From: Anaerobacillus alkalidiazotrophicus | GTDB lineage: Bacteria > Bacillota > Bacilli > Bacillales_H > Anaerobacillaceae | Length of the DNA: 63,631 bases | Direction of reading: 5' to 3' | Assembly: GCF_001866055.1 (NCBI RefSeq) | Contig: NZ_MLQS01000017.1 | Span: 524,376 to 588,006 of the forward strand | Part shown: piece by piece, positions 25,981 to 34,384 of the stretch | How positions within the stretch are numbered: the stretch's first letter is position 1 | How the letters are laid out: each line of letters opens with the position of its first letter | Notes under the pieces: generated by a model | The model's database searches: none | What the model was told of the DNA's origin: nothing | What the model saw: the letters and a program-made list of their open reading frames with translations, nothing else | Translations under genes and position numbers: made by a program

Positions 25981-26534
25981 TATTTTATTTTTTCAAATTG
26001 AATGATTAGTTCTTGTTTTTCTTCATCGGATAGCATTTGTTCTGCCATAGGAAATAGGATGTTTTCTTCTTTCATAAAATGATCTGTTAACGTTATATAT
26101 ACAATTTTAAGATGGTGAAATAAAGAGAAGGCTTCCTCTTTCGATACTTCTTTATTTTCCTCTTTTATTACGGAAACCTTATCCATAAATTGTTTTAAGT
26201 TTAATTTAGCTGTAGAATGTTCATATTCCATTACTGCAATTGGACCACCATCACGACCAATATATTTAACCATCATCTCAAAAAGGACATCCTCTTCTCG
26301 ATTGGAATGAGGTTCTAGTTCTGTAATGAAAGTAGTAATTTTATCATGTAACTCATTAACGGCTTTTGTCCAATCAGTTGTATTATCTTCTTCGAATGTT
26401 TCTACCATTTGATTAAATTCTGCCATTTTCGCTAGAAGTGAAGGGTGTTCATCAATTAATTGCTTTAATGGGGCTGAATAATTAATTTCCTTTGGATCGC
26501 CAAATGCCCCAGAACAAGGTGAGTTAAAATTCAT
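25980..26534 (-). CDS. Hemerythrin (HHE) domain protein, probable NO/O2-reactive di-iron protein
   Basis: 184 aa, ATG after a GGAGGAAAAG-type site. Helical protein with di-iron ligand motifs DEHPSLL (about 28), HSNREEDVLF (about 97), YEHSTAK (about 123) and HFMKEENILFPMAE (about 157). It lacks the N-terminal cysteine domain of ScdA/YtfE but shares their HHE core. Such proteins handle nitric oxide, oxygen or iron-sulfur repair. The promoter carries an Fnr-type box with a matching -10, so it is expected to be induced without oxygen, fitting protection against NO made during nitrate reduction. Confidence 0.88.
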   Translation of the reverse strand: MNFNSPCSGAFGDPKEINYSAPLKQLIDEHPSLLAKMAEFNQMVETFEEDNTTDWTKAVNELHDKITTFITELEPHSNREEDVLFEMMVKYIGRDGGPIAVMEYEHSTAKLNLKQFMDKVSVIKEENKEVSKEEAFSLFHHLKIVYITLTDHFMKEENILFPMAEQMLSDEEKQELIIQFEKIK

Positions 26535-26597
26535 ACTTTTCCTCCTATAAATAGTAATTTTTTTTAGAGTATAGATTTCGCTTTTCTTATAAAATTA

Positions 26598-26640
26598 ATT
26601 TTAACCAATAAAAATAAAATATGAGGTGACAATGGTCACA
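26598..26640 (-). promoter_or_regulatory. Fnr-type promoter of the hemerythrin gene
   Basis: Minus strand TGTGA-CCATTG-TCACC (26625-26640), one mismatch to TGTGA-N6-TCACA. A -10 TAAAAT is at 26598-26603, exactly where a start centred 41.5 bp from the box would need it. Confidence 0.75.
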
Positions 26641-26698
26641 ATTGAGAAAAAATGAATGCCTTTCTTTTGTTTGGGGATTTTAAAAGAGAGGTGATAAT

Positions 26699-26902
26699 AT
26701 GAGTCATAAAGACGATAATTTAATTGAAATACTTCAAGCTTCTGTAGACCAAGAAGAAGAAATGATGCGAACTTATTTAATTGCAGCCGAACGAATTCAT
26801 GAAAGCGAAGAATTAAAACTTCGCTTACGGGAATTCGCAGAAGGAAATGCTAAACGTTCACGTCAGTTGATGGATGAAATAAAGCGTATCGATTTAACTT
26901 AG
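26699..26902 (+). CDS. 67-aa helical hypothetical protein
   Basis: ATG after GAGAGGTGATA, 67 codons. The acidic helical peptide (DNLIEILQASVDQEEEMMRT... FAEGNAKRSRQLMDEI) may be two antiparallel helices, resembling a half ferritin-like bundle by spacing of Glu residues. Family not recognised. Its stop codon overlaps by 4 bp the stop of the convergent DUF1360 gene. Confidence 0.7.
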   Translation: MSHKDDNLIEILQASVDQEEEMMRTYLIAAERIHESEELKLRLREFAEGNAKRSRQLMDEIKRIDLT

Positions 26903-27270
26903 TGGGTGTGTTTGTTTAAGGCTTGAATGGCTTTAGTGCCAACCCCTACAAACGTTTCGAGTATCGTTTGACCACCAGCGATTGCGAAAATAAATATGGC
27001 AGGGACAAATATAGAAGGATAAAGTAAATAGCCTAATCCAAAGATGATCGCACTCCAAATACCTGTACACCAATAACAATTTAATAAGTAACCTAACTTT
27101 GAATCAGGTACCTTTTTTGTTTTTTTGTGTCCATCCTCATTGATTGTTTTTTCCTTTAAAAAGGGTTTACGTATAAATTCAGTAACCTTATCAAAAACGA
27201 TTAAATGAGTAAAACGATAACTCGCTAAAATGATCATAACAAATAACATCCAATTCAATTCAATTACCAA
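26899..27270 (-). CDS. DUF1360 membrane protein (YngL-like)
   Basis: 123 aa with three membrane segments: residues about 6-24, 65-85 and 88-108. The family hallmark is the pair RFTHLIVFDKVTEFIRKPF near the N-terminus and LGYLLNCYWCTGIWSAI with a CYWC motif. DUF1360 proteins are found in endospore formers (YngL in B. subtilis) and are linked to sporulation, without known biochemistry. Convergent with, and overlapping, the 67-aa gene. Confidence 0.85.
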   Translation of the reverse strand: MVIELNWMLFVMIILASYRFTHLIVFDKVTEFIRKPFLKEKTINEDGHKKTKKVPDSKLGYLLNCYWCTGIWSAIIFGLGYLLYPSIFVPAIFIFAIAGGQTILETFVGVGTKAIQALNKHTH

Positions 27271-27424
27271 TTGAAGGCCCTCCCTAAATTTGGATAGTGT
27301 CTCTACATGTTATTTACTTAAAATACGAATTTCATACAGGTTTTGTGGAAGAAATTAGGGGGGGGCTTTAAGTAGCGAAAATAACTGGTAATAATACCCA
27401 TATTAAATTTGTTACGTTCTATAG

Positions 27425-27494
27425 TATAATAAAAGAGGTTTTTCAATTTCTATCTTGAGATTTATTCGAGCCCTTTGAATAAATCTCTTTTTTT
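27425..27494 (+). ncRNA. Candidate small RNA ending in a strong terminator
   Basis: A TATAAT hexamer at 27425-27430 is followed about 25 bp later by a perfect 11-bp stem GAGATTTATTC / GAATAAATCTC and TTTTTTT. No plus-strand gene lies upstream within reach or downstream. The product would be about 57 nt. The -35 is poor, so it could instead be a stray terminator. The rest of the gap 27271-27601 holds the minus-strand terminator only. Confidence 0.4.
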
Positions 27495-27544
27495 GTGGTG
27501 TCATAAGGAGACAATTGCTCGTAGTAATAAACGGGGGTTTTTCG

Positions 27545-27580
27545 CAAAAAAACACCCGAATTGTTTAAAACAAGTTCGGG
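27545..27580 (-). terminator. Terminator of the 199-aa gene
   Basis: Stem CCCGAACTTGTTT / AAACAATTCGGG followed by TTTTTTT on the minus strand, about 20 bp after the stop codon. Confidence 0.85.
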
Positions 27581-27601
27581 ATTTAGCTTTTTTATAAGTC
27601 A

Positions 27602-28201
27602 TTAAAGTAATTGTTCAATTTCTTTTTTACGTTTAGATAATAGTTTTAGTTTTCGTTTTTGTTCTTTAATTGCATAATTGTCTAGAGCTTGAAGAGATTC
27701 GTAAAGTTCCATTAATGTGTAGTCAATTTCCAGGTTAAGGATATTAATAATCGTTTCTGGATCGAGATCATGATCAAAATCTCGATATTCAATAATTGCT
27801 CCATATTGGTTCATAACGATCTTTTCACCTCCATGAATTTCTGTAATGGACTGGATAACTCCATCCTTGAAAAATGTAATATAATGTGGACCCTCGGTGT
27901 ACGTTTTGATGAAACCACTACCTCGATACTCTTTCATAATCAATTCTAGAGCTTTTGCTACTAATTCTTCGCTCACCTTCAGACAGTCAACAGTGATAGT
28001 AAGTTTTGTGCCGTTTTTCTCAAAAGGGATTTCGTGTATTGAATGATTTGTATCTATAATTAAGTAAATAATATCATCGTTGTACCGCCAATAAAGGGAA
28101 CATTTGTATTCCATCATCTTATTAATGAATTGCTGGAGCGATTGTTTGGATAATTCTACATGAAGATCATGGAATTCAGCTTCGAAAAAATGCGGAACCA
28201 T
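27602..28201 (-). CDS. 199-aa hypothetical protein
   Basis: ATG after AGGAG on the minus strand, with its own terminator. The N-terminal 90 residues look like a mixed alpha/beta domain (MMEYKCSLYWRYNDDIIYLI, NGTKLTITVDCLKVSEELV), then a beta-rich piece (KTYTEGPHYITFFKDGVIQS). The C-terminus is a basic coiled coil (ESLQALDNYAIKEQKRKLKL and on to the end). No membrane segment, signal or cysteine motif. Family not recognised. Confidence 0.75.
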   Translation of the reverse strand: MVPHFFEAEFHDLHVELSKQSLQQFINKMMEYKCSLYWRYNDDIIYLIIDTNHSIHEIPFEKNGTKLTITVDCLKVSEELVAKALELIMKEYRGSGFIKTYTEGPHYITFFKDGVIQSITEIHGGEKIVMNQYGAIIEYRDFDHDLDPETIINILNLEIDYTLMELYESLQALDNYAIKEQKRKLKLLSKRKKEIEQLL

Positions 28202-28341
28202 CTGAACACTCCTAACTTTTGGGATTCAAAAGCTGTTTTTTATTATCGTATGAAGGGGACGGCGTGAAAAGAAGTAAAAATTGTGTATTTTAATTTAGAA
28301 GAAATATATTTATTTTTATGTTTGTCCCCTCGAGATCAAAT

Positions 28342-28385
28342 AAAAAAAGACAGCTAGAATATAGATGTTTCTAGCTGTCTTTTTA
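28342..28385. terminator. Bidirectional terminator
   Basis: Perfect 12-bp stem AGACAGCTAGAA / TTCTAGCTGTCT with an A-run before and T-run after. It can end transcription from the DUF3813 gene on the minus strand. The gap 28202-28577 holds nothing else seen. Confidence 0.8.
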
Positions 28386-28577
28386 AATGATTATAATGTT
28401 GCAATTTTTAGGAACAACGCATCTTATAGATGCCATAATTTTCAGGTCAGTTCAAGAAAAAACCTTCAGCAAAGTAATCTAATCTGACTTAATAACTTAA
28501 ATAGTTTGATGGAGGTTTCCGCGTATTTAGTTGGTTAAGTTGTGATAATGCAACCATTATCCCTACAGTAGTAATGA

Positions 28578-28808
28578 TTATTGGTATTCTGGTAAGTTAT
28601 GCTCAAGGTTATCTATTTGATCCTGGAGTTCAGCGAGTTGTCGTTTTTCAGCAATTGTCGATTGTGCAAACGCTGAAGAAAGGTTATTTTTCGCCTTCGA
28701 AATTTCTTTTGTTGCCATTGCAATTTGTTCAGGAGTAGAGGCTGTTTGAACCATTTTTTGGGCTTGCTCTACAGCTGTTCTAGCTTGTTGAAAAAGTTGG
28801 TTCCCCAT
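28578..28808 (-). CDS. DUF3813-like small helical protein
   Basis: 76 aa from the second ATG of the frame (MGNQLFQQARTAVEQ), 8 bp after AAAGGTG; the first ATG lies too close to that site. All-helical, Ala/Gln/Glu-rich with heptad spacing (QQARTAVEQAQKMVQ; AELQDQIDNLEHNL). It resembles the DUF3813 family of Bacillus, function unknown. It overlaps by one base the upstream 43-aa gene, so the two are coupled. Confidence 0.7.
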   Translation of the reverse strand: MGNQLFQQARTAVEQAQKMVQTASTPEQIAMATKEISKAKNNLSSAFAQSTIAEKRQLAELQDQIDNLEHNLPEYQ

Positions 28809-28939
28809 TAGCATTCACCTTTATTTGTATTATTTTCAACTTCATCCATTGTTTTAATATTACGTTCTCGTTCATTTGCTGGTTGAACATAGTCCTTACC
28901 TTGTTGTACAAAGCGTTTTGATTTAGATTTTTTACTCAT
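28808..28939 (-). CDS. 43-aa basic hypothetical protein
   Basis: ATG 8 bp after AAGGAGAG on the minus strand; reads MSKKSKSKRFVQQGKDYVQP to NTNKGEC. A longer upstream frame has no ribosome site. Very hydrophilic, with no recognised family. It is the first gene of a two-gene unit with the DUF3813-like gene. Confidence 0.6.
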   Translation of the reverse strand: MSKKSKSKRFVQQGKDYVQPANERERNIKTMDEVENNTNKGEC

Positions 28940-29141
28940 TTTTGATCTCTCCTTAATATATAAAGGTGCAAACTTATTTTTTTCTATTTGCATCAAAACT
29001 ACACAGGTAGAATTATGTATTTTTCTAGGGGAATTACATGTATGCGTCATGACTAATTACCTATAAATAAGCAGCTTCGAACCTTAGTAGACCTAAGCGT
29101 AAGAATGGAACCCGAAGGAGAAGAAATGAAATATAGTACAT

Positions 29142-29172
29142 AAAAAACGCTTGGCGGAATTCCAAGCGTTTT
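29142..29172 (-). terminator. Terminator of the HAD phosphatase gene
   Basis: Stem AAAACGCTTGG / CCAAGCGTTTT with T-runs on both strands, 24 bp after the stop codon. The segment 29051-29141 shows nothing. Confidence 0.85.
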
Positions 29173-29195
29173 AACTGAATATTTACGACTACTTT

Positions 29196-30002
29196 CTAAA
29201 TACTGAAATATCCCTCTAAAAATTCAGCGATTCCATCTTCTTCATTTGTTAATGTTGTTGCATTAGCAAGAGTTTTTAATTCAGGAATAGCATTTTCCAT
29301 TGCTACACCTACCCCAGCGTAATCAATCATTTCTAAATCGTTGTCTTCATCCCCAAAGGCAATAATACGTTCTTTAGGGATAGAATAATAGTTCGCAATC
29401 TTTTGTAAACCAACCGCTTTATTTAATCCGGCTTTAACGATTTCTATTACATTCCATGGAGCGCCCCAAACCCGTTGATCGATGACTTCCGCATGAGCAT
29501 CACGTAATAAATTTTTTAATTCCTTTACATGTTCGTCTTGTGGATGTATCAATATTGAAGTAGGGTGATCGGTTAAGATATGGTGTAAATTCCCAAATTT
29601 TATTGGAGATTCACCCATTGTAAATGTTTCAATTAAAACTTGATCGTAATACCTTAAATAAAATTCATCGATAATTTCAACCATAATATTTTTAACCTGG
29701 AATGCTTCACAAGTTTCAATGATCATTTTGGCTGTATTGAGTTCAAGAGGGCTATGATAAAAACCAAAATCTTTTTGTAATGGATGATGAACAAATGCTC
29801 CATTAAAATTCACAATAGGAGTATTTAAGTCTAATTCCTCATAATACATATTACTAGCACGATAAGGTCTACCGGTTGCTATACAAACGATGTGACCAGC
29901 CTCACGAGCTTTTTGTATTGCGCGTTTATTTCGGTTAGATATGGTTTTTACATCTGTAAGTAACGTACCATCTAAATCAATAGCAATCAAATGCTGTTTC
30001 AT
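29196..30002 (-). CDS. Cof-type HAD-IIB phosphatase (YitU-like)
   Basis: 268 aa, ATG 4 bp after AGGAGG. Motif I IAIDLDGTLLTD has both catalytic aspartates (D9 and D11 region), motif II VCIATGRP, motif III lysine in IVKAGLNKAVGLQ, motif IV IAFGDEDNDLEMI. The cap domain lies between motifs II and III, as in the Cof/IIB group. Enzymes of this type dephosphorylate sugar phosphates, FMN precursors or other small phosphates in the cytosol. In B. subtilis yitU is one of these and lies near yitT-ipi, which are also in this window. Substrate not determined. Confidence 0.92.
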   Translation of the reverse strand: MKQHLIAIDLDGTLLTDVKTISNRNKRAIQKAREAGHIVCIATGRPYRASNMYYEELDLNTPIVNFNGAFVHHPLQKDFGFYHSPLELNTAKMIIETCEAFQVKNIMVEIIDEFYLRYYDQVLIETFTMGESPIKFGNLHHILTDHPTSILIHPQDEHVKELKNLLRDAHAEVIDQRVWGAPWNVIEIVKAGLNKAVGLQKIANYYSIPKERIIAFGDEDNDLEMIDYAGVGVAMENAIPELKTLANATTLTNEEDGIAEFLEGYFSI

Positions 30003-30098
30003 ATGGCCTCCTAATAATAAAATATTATCGCATTATATTTCTATATATTACCTTCTTGAAAAATAATTGTCTAATTTGATTGAAAGATAATCAGCCAA

Positions 30099-30142
30099 TG
30101 TGAAAAAGTTCATAGATATGTCTAAGAATTATCTGATAAAAT
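30099..30142 (+). promoter_or_regulatory. Probable Fnr-type promoter of the moeA operon
   Basis: TGTGA-AAAAGT-TCATA (30099-30114), one mismatch to the Fnr consensus. -10 TAAAAT at 30137-30142, one base from the ideal class II spacing. Would link Moco synthesis to anaerobiosis. Confidence 0.6.
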
Positions 30143-30172
30143 ATAAAGAGAACTGCGAAAGGTGTGACCTAA

Positions 30173-31450
30173 ATGTTAACAGACAGAAAACCGATTAAGA
30201 TCCATGAAGCTATTGAAGCTGTTTTGAAGTTTTCGAAAGAAGGCGAAATAGAATACATACCAATTGAAGAGAGTGATAATCGAATATTAAAAGCACCTAT
30301 AAAAGCTGATCATGATATCCCTCCTTTTGATCGTTCACCATTAGATGGATTTGCTGTTCGTGCTGAAGATACAGTTTCAGCTTCAAGTGCTAATCCTATA
30401 GAATTAGAAGTAATTGAAACTGTTGGTGCTGGTGGGTTAGCAAATAGCATCCCTCAAAAGGGCCAAGCAATTAGAATAATGACAGGGGCAAAAATGCCAG
30501 AAGGTACTGATGCAATTGTTATGTTTGAATTAACAAAAGAAATTGAGAGAAACGGTAAGACGTTTGTTTCAATAAGTAGAAAATTCATTCCTGGAGATAA
30601 CATATCTTTTCAAGGAGAAGAAACAAGATCTGGTGATGTTTTAGTAGAAGCTGGTCGACAGGTTGAGCCAGGGGTAAAAGCCCTTTTGGCTACATTCGGG
30701 TATAGTAAAGTTCCAGTAGCAAAAAAACCAACGATCGGTGTGTACGCAACAGGAACAGAATTATTGGATGTTCACGAAGAACTTAAGCCTGGTAAAATAC
30801 GTAATAGTAATTCATACATGATTACTTCACAAATTATTAAGACTGGGGCAATACCAAGGTATTTTGGTAAATTAGTTGATGATTTTGATCGTTGTTTTGA
30901 AGCGGTAAAGAATGCACTTGAAGAAGTGGACGTGTTAATTACTACTGGTGGTGTTTCTGTTGGTGATTTTGATTATTTACCAGCTATATACGAGAAATTA
31001 GGGGCCAATGTGTTATTTAATAAGGTCGGAATGAGACCGGGAAGTGTTACCACGGTTGCTGAATATAATGGGAAACTTTTGTTTGGTTTGTCTGGTAATC
31101 CTTCTGCATGCTTTGTTGGATTTGAATTGTTTGTGCGACCGTGGGTTCAAATTTTCTTAGGGTCAAAGAAACCGCACCTACAAATGGTTCATGGAGAACT
31201 AAAATCTGATTTTCCAAAAGCGAATCCATTTGTACGGTTTATTCGTAGTAAAATGACGATCGAATCTGGGAAGGTCTTTGCTGAACCAGTTGGACTTGAT
31301 AAATCTGGGGTGGTTACCTCTCTTGCAAATTCTGATGCGTTAGTAGTGTTGCCTGGTGGAACCCGTGGCTTTCAAAAAGGTGATACCGTTACAATCCTTC
31401 TTTTAAATGGTGAAGGTGGCACCGCAATCTATAAAGAAAAACGTAGCTAA
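30173..31450 (+). CDS. moeA: Molybdopterin molybdenumtransferase MoeA
   Basis: 425 aa, full length for the family. Shows HDIPPFDRSPLDGFAVRAED, the MoeA entry motif, then GAKMPEGTDAIVMFE, NSNSYMI, TTGGVSVGDFDYLP (molybdopterin-binding) and LFGLSGNPSACFVGFELFVRP, with a C-terminal domain IV. MoeA inserts molybdate into adenylylated molybdopterin, the last step of molybdenum cofactor synthesis. First gene of moeA-mobB-moaE-moaD. The cofactor is needed by the molybdoenzyme at 47816, and the promoter carries an Fnr-like box. Confidence 0.96.
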   Translation: MLTDRKPIKIHEAIEAVLKFSKEGEIEYIPIEESDNRILKAPIKADHDIPPFDRSPLDGFAVRAEDTVSASSANPIELEVIETVGAGGLANSIPQKGQAIRIMTGAKMPEGTDAIVMFELTKEIERNGKTFVSISRKFIPGDNISFQGEETRSGDVLVEAGRQVEPGVKALLATFGYSKVPVAKKPTIGVYATGTELLDVHEELKPGKIRNSNSYMITSQIIKTGAIPRYFGKLVDDFDRCFEAVKNALEEVDVLITTGGVSVGDFDYLPAIYEKLGANVLFNKVGMRPGSVTTVAEYNGKLLFGLSGNPSACFVGFELFVRPWVQIFLGSKKPHLQMVHGELKSDFPKANPFVRFIRSKMTIESGKVFAEPVGLDKSGVVTSLANSDALVVLPGGTRGFQKGDTVTILLLNGEGGTAIYKEKRS

Positions 31451-31460
31451 GGAGTTTTTA

Positions 31461-31988
31461 ATGAACCAACAAATCATTCAAGTAGCTGGGTTTAGTAACA
31501 GTGGGAAAACGACCCTAGTAGAAAAGCTCGTTCGTTTATTGACAAAAGAGGGGTATCGTGTTGGAACACTGAAGCACCACGGACATGGTGGTCAATTGAC
31601 GTCTACAGATTATGGAAAAGATTCTTGGAAGCATAGTCAAGCTGGTAGTATTGCAACTTGTGCAGTTAGTGCTGGCGATTTACAATTAACAATTAATAGA
31701 GAGCAACATTGGGAAGTAGATGAATTGCTTTCTATTTACTGCAAGCTTCCAATAGATGTTATTGTTATTGAAGGGTTTAAAATGGCTCAGTATCCTAAAA
31801 TAGTGATATTGAAAGAAGAAAAAGATGTTACATTATTATCTAAATTAAATAATATATTCTGTGTCATTAGTTGGTTTCCTTTAGAAAATGAGAAGAAAAT
31901 GCAAGGAATTTATTATTTCCAAATAGACGAGGAAAGTAACTATACCAATTTCATATTACAGAAGGTGAAAGGGCAGGACAATGAGTGA
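31461..31988 (+). CDS. mobB: Molybdopterin-guanine dinucleotide biosynthesis protein MobB
   Basis: 175 aa from ATG after AAGGAG; upstream codons overlap moeA and are not used. P-loop GFSNSGKTTLVEKL at residues 9-22, then LKHHGHGG and IDVIVIEGFKMAQYPKIVIL, the standard MobB pattern. A GTP-binding helper in converting Mo-molybdopterin to the guanine dinucleotide form, which bis-MGD enzymes such as the one at 47816 require. Overlaps moaE by 8 bp. Confidence 0.95.
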   Translation: MNQQIIQVAGFSNSGKTTLVEKLVRLLTKEGYRVGTLKHHGHGGQLTSTDYGKDSWKHSQAGSIATCAVSAGDLQLTINREQHWEVDELLSIYCKLPIDVIVIEGFKMAQYPKIVILKEEKDVTLLSKLNNIFCVISWFPLENEKKMQGIYYFQIDEESNYTNFILQKVKGQDNE

Positions 31989-32454
31989 AAAACTATTTTT
32001 AATTACAGAAGGGGAAATCTCAATTCAAGAAGTTGTCGATAAGGTTGTTCATCGTAATGCAGGTGCAATAAACACGTTTATTGGAACTGTTCGTGAACTT
32101 ACAAAAGGTAAGAAAACAGTTTATTTAAAATATGATGCTTATACAAGTATGGCACAAAAAAAGTTAGCACAAATTGGTAATGAAATTCAAGAACGATGGC
32201 CTAATTCCTTAGTGGCAATTTCTCATCGAATTGGTCATCTGGATGTAACTGACATTGCTGTTGTCATCGCCGTTTCAACTCCACACAGAGCAGATTCTTA
32301 TGAAGCAAGCCGTTACGCCATTGAAAGAATTAAAGAAATTGTACCAATTTGGAAAAAAGAGCATTGGGCAGATGGAGAAAAGTGGATGGGTGATCAATTA
32401 GAGAAAACACCGTATCCAACAGGAAAGCCAGAGGAGGAACATTTGAATGATTAA
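31981..32454 (+). CDS. moaE: Molybdopterin synthase large subunit MoaE
   Basis: 157 aa. NAGAINTFIGTVRELTKGKKTVYLKYDAY near the start, and the catalytic region SHRIGHLDVTDIAVVIAVSTPHRADSY followed by IKEIVPIWKKEHW with the conserved lysines. It joins MoaD to form molybdopterin synthase, which puts the two dithiolene sulfurs on precursor Z. Overlaps both neighbours by 8 bp, so translation is coupled. Confidence 0.96.
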   Translation: MSEKLFLITEGEISIQEVVDKVVHRNAGAINTFIGTVRELTKGKKTVYLKYDAYTSMAQKKLAQIGNEIQERWPNSLVAISHRIGHLDVTDIAVVIAVSTPHRADSYEASRYAIERIKEIVPIWKKEHWADGEKWMGDQLEKTPYPTGKPEEEHLND

Positions 32455-32680
32455 AGTATTATTTTTTGCAGAGTTAGAAGAAATAGTTGGAGCAAGAGAG
32501 TTAGTTATTGAAAAATCAGAAATGACAGTTAAAGATGTAAAGGAATATTTAAAAAGTCAATTTCCTAATTTGCCAGTCGATAGAGCCATGATCGCGGTTA
32601 ATGAAGAATATGTAGAAGAAACTGATATAATCAAAGCAAATGATACTGTTGCCTTAATCCCACCAGTAAGTGGTGGTTGA
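32447..32680 (+). CDS. moaD: Molybdopterin synthase sulfur carrier subunit MoaD
   Basis: 77 aa ubiquitin-like protein ending in the required Gly-Gly (PPVSGG), which is thiocarboxylated before sulfur transfer. Starts MIKVLFFAELEEIVG. Overlaps moaE by 8 bp. moaA, moaB, moaC and mobA are not in the window. Confidence 0.95.
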   Translation: MIKVLFFAELEEIVGARELVIEKSEMTVKDVKEYLKSQFPNLPVDRAMIAVNEEYVEETDIIKANDTVALIPPVSGG

Positions 32681-32708
32681 AAAAGTTACCTTTGGGTAGC
32701 TTTTTTTG
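32681..32708 (+). terminator. Terminator of the Moco operon
   Basis: Stem AAAGTTACC / GGTAGCTTT followed by TTTTT. Further on, a second perfect 10-bp hairpin TAAGGCTTAG / CTAAGCCTTA is at 32886-32916. The 634-bp gap to argC otherwise holds repeat F and the argC promoter. Confidence 0.75.
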
Positions 32709-32954
32709 TACGGCAAAAAACGTTTGAAATTTTGACATTGTTTATGAGACGGTCCTACTTATACTAGTTTTCACGTACTAGGACATATAACTTGTGTATA
32801 AACGTCATGTAATCGCCCAAAAGCAAAATGGCCTCATAAATAAAACTAAATAACAAGGACATGGATATTCTAATAACTATGTTAGTAAGGCTTAGAGAGT
32901 AATTCACTAAGCCTTAAAGTTTTGCATTTTTATAATCTTATTAGGGAATAGCGA

Positions 32955-33090
32955 TTAATCAAACTGATTTGAACTTAAGGGTCATAGACCCCCACCTCTA
33001 AGCGTAGCGTAGGTGGGAACTTCCATTCAGGTGGAGTTGAGACTCCATCTAAATTTCCAAAGTTCTAGCGAAGCTAGAACGAGTTCTCTT
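32955..33090. repeat. Dispersed three-hairpin repeat, copy F
   Basis: Same order as copy E at 25852: TTAATCAAACTGATTTGAAC, GGGTCATAGACCCCCACCTC, AGGTGGGAACTT, CAGGTGGAGTTGAGAC, then GTTCTAGC/GCTAGAAC and GAGTTCTCTT. It has a small duplication (AGCGT AGCGT) in the first loop and differs by a few bases. Flanking sequence after the last T differs from copy E, so the element boundary is sharp. Confidence 0.8.
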
Positions 33091-33230
33091 GTGACAAAGA
33101 TTATTTATTTTAAACATATGAATAATCATAAATTATTTGTATAGTCGATTAATTCGAACTATTATTGTTCGTATAAGTATTATTCGTCTTTTTTCTTTAG
33201 AAAGAATATTTATAAAATATAAAAATACAG

Positions 33231-33259
33231 TTGATTTTATTTTTATTCAAACTTATAAT
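33231..33259 (+). promoter_or_regulatory. argC promoter with overlapping ArgR/AhrC-like box
   Basis: TTGATT, 17 bp, TATAAT, followed by a 55-bp leader. The spacer word TTGATTTTATTTTTATTCAA reads on the other strand as TTGAATAAAAATAAAATCAA, close to the ArgR box consensus (CATGAATAAAAATTCAAG). Repression by arginine is the expected control. Confidence 0.65.
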
Positions 33260-33314
33260 AAAAAACAACATTAAAAATGTGAGAAGATATAACCATAGAA
33301 AATGAGGGAGAAAC

Positions 33315-34352
33315 ATGAAGGCAGCGATAATTGGAGCAACAGGATACGGAGGGGCTGAATTAGTTAGAATTCTGCACCAACATGACTATATAAAACAATA
33401 TTCAGTCTATACGTCATCCCAAGTCGGAATGAAATTCAGTGAAAGCTATCCACAATTTAATCAAATCACTAATGAACAATTAAAAGAAATTGATATAGAT
33501 AAGATTTCAGAAGAAGTAGATGTCGTTTTTATGGCGACTCCATCAGGGATATCTAATGAGCTAACGCCAAAAATCTTTGAAAGAGGTCTAACGGTAATTG
33601 ACCTTTCTGGTGATTTACGTTTTAAAGATCAAGATGTTTATGAAACATGGTACAAGAAAAAGGCTTCGCCTAAAGATGTACTACAAAAGGCAGTTTATGG
33701 CTTAACGGAAATAAACCGTGAAATAGTAAAGGATGCGAAATTAATTGCTAATCCTGGTTGTTATCCAACAGCTACAATTCTAGGACTGTATCCTTTATTA
33801 AAAAATGTAAAAGTCGACCTTGATTCTATTATTATCGATGCAAAGTCAGGGGCTTCAGGAGCAGGACGGAAAGCGAGTTTAGCAACTAGTTATTGTGAAG
33901 TGAACGAAAATTTTCGTATTTATAAAGTGAATGAGCATCAACATATACCAGAAATAGAGCAAGCTCTTAAGACTGTTAATCCTGAACTAGGACCGATAAA
34001 GTTTAATACTCATCTTGTCCCGATGACAAGGGGAATTATGGCTACAATATATTGCAAACCATTAAATAAAATGACCGAAAAATCACTTCGAGATTTGTAC
34101 CAAGACTTTTATCAAAACGATACATTTGTACGGGTTCGTGAGGTAGGGAATTATCCATCAACAAAAGAAGTTTATGGTTCAAATTATTGTGACATTGGAA
34201 TTACGTATGATGAACGAACAGGCTGGGTGACCATTGTTTCGGTAATTGATAATTTGATGAAGGGTGCTGCGGGTCAGGCAGTTCAAAATCTAAATGTAAT
34301 GCTAGGAATTGACGAGGGGACTGGTCTTTATGGTCCACCACTTTTCCCGTAA
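33315..34352 (+). CDS. argC: N-acetyl-gamma-glutamyl-phosphate reductase
   Basis: 345 aa, ATG after GAGGGAG. NAD(P)-binding GATGYGGAELVRIL at the N-terminus and catalytic cysteine C149 in LIANPGCYPTATILGL. It reduces N-acetylglutamyl phosphate to the semialdehyde, third step of arginine synthesis. First gene of the seven-gene operon argC-J-B-D-carA-carB-argF, whose order matches B. subtilis. Confidence 0.97.
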   Translation: MKAAIIGATGYGGAELVRILHQHDYIKQYSVYTSSQVGMKFSESYPQFNQITNEQLKEIDIDKISEEVDVVFMATPSGISNELTPKIFERGLTVIDLSGDLRFKDQDVYETWYKKKASPKDVLQKAVYGLTEINREIVKDAKLIANPGCYPTATILGLYPLLKNVKVDLDSIIIDAKSGASGAGRKASLATSYCEVNENFRIYKVNEHQHIPEIEQALKTVNPELGPIKFNTHLVPMTRGIMATIYCKPLNKMTEKSLRDLYQDFYQNDTFVRVREVGNYPSTKEVYGSNYCDIGITYDERTGWVTIVSVIDNLMKGAAGQAVQNLNVMLGIDEGTGLYGPPLFP

Positions 34353-34384
34353 GGCATGCTAAATAAATAAGAGGTGAAGAAAAG

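Noticed and set aside
30003..30172. Molybdenum cofactor riboswitch before moeA
   Set aside because: The leader from the predicted start to the ATG is only about 25 nt and shows no conserved structure.
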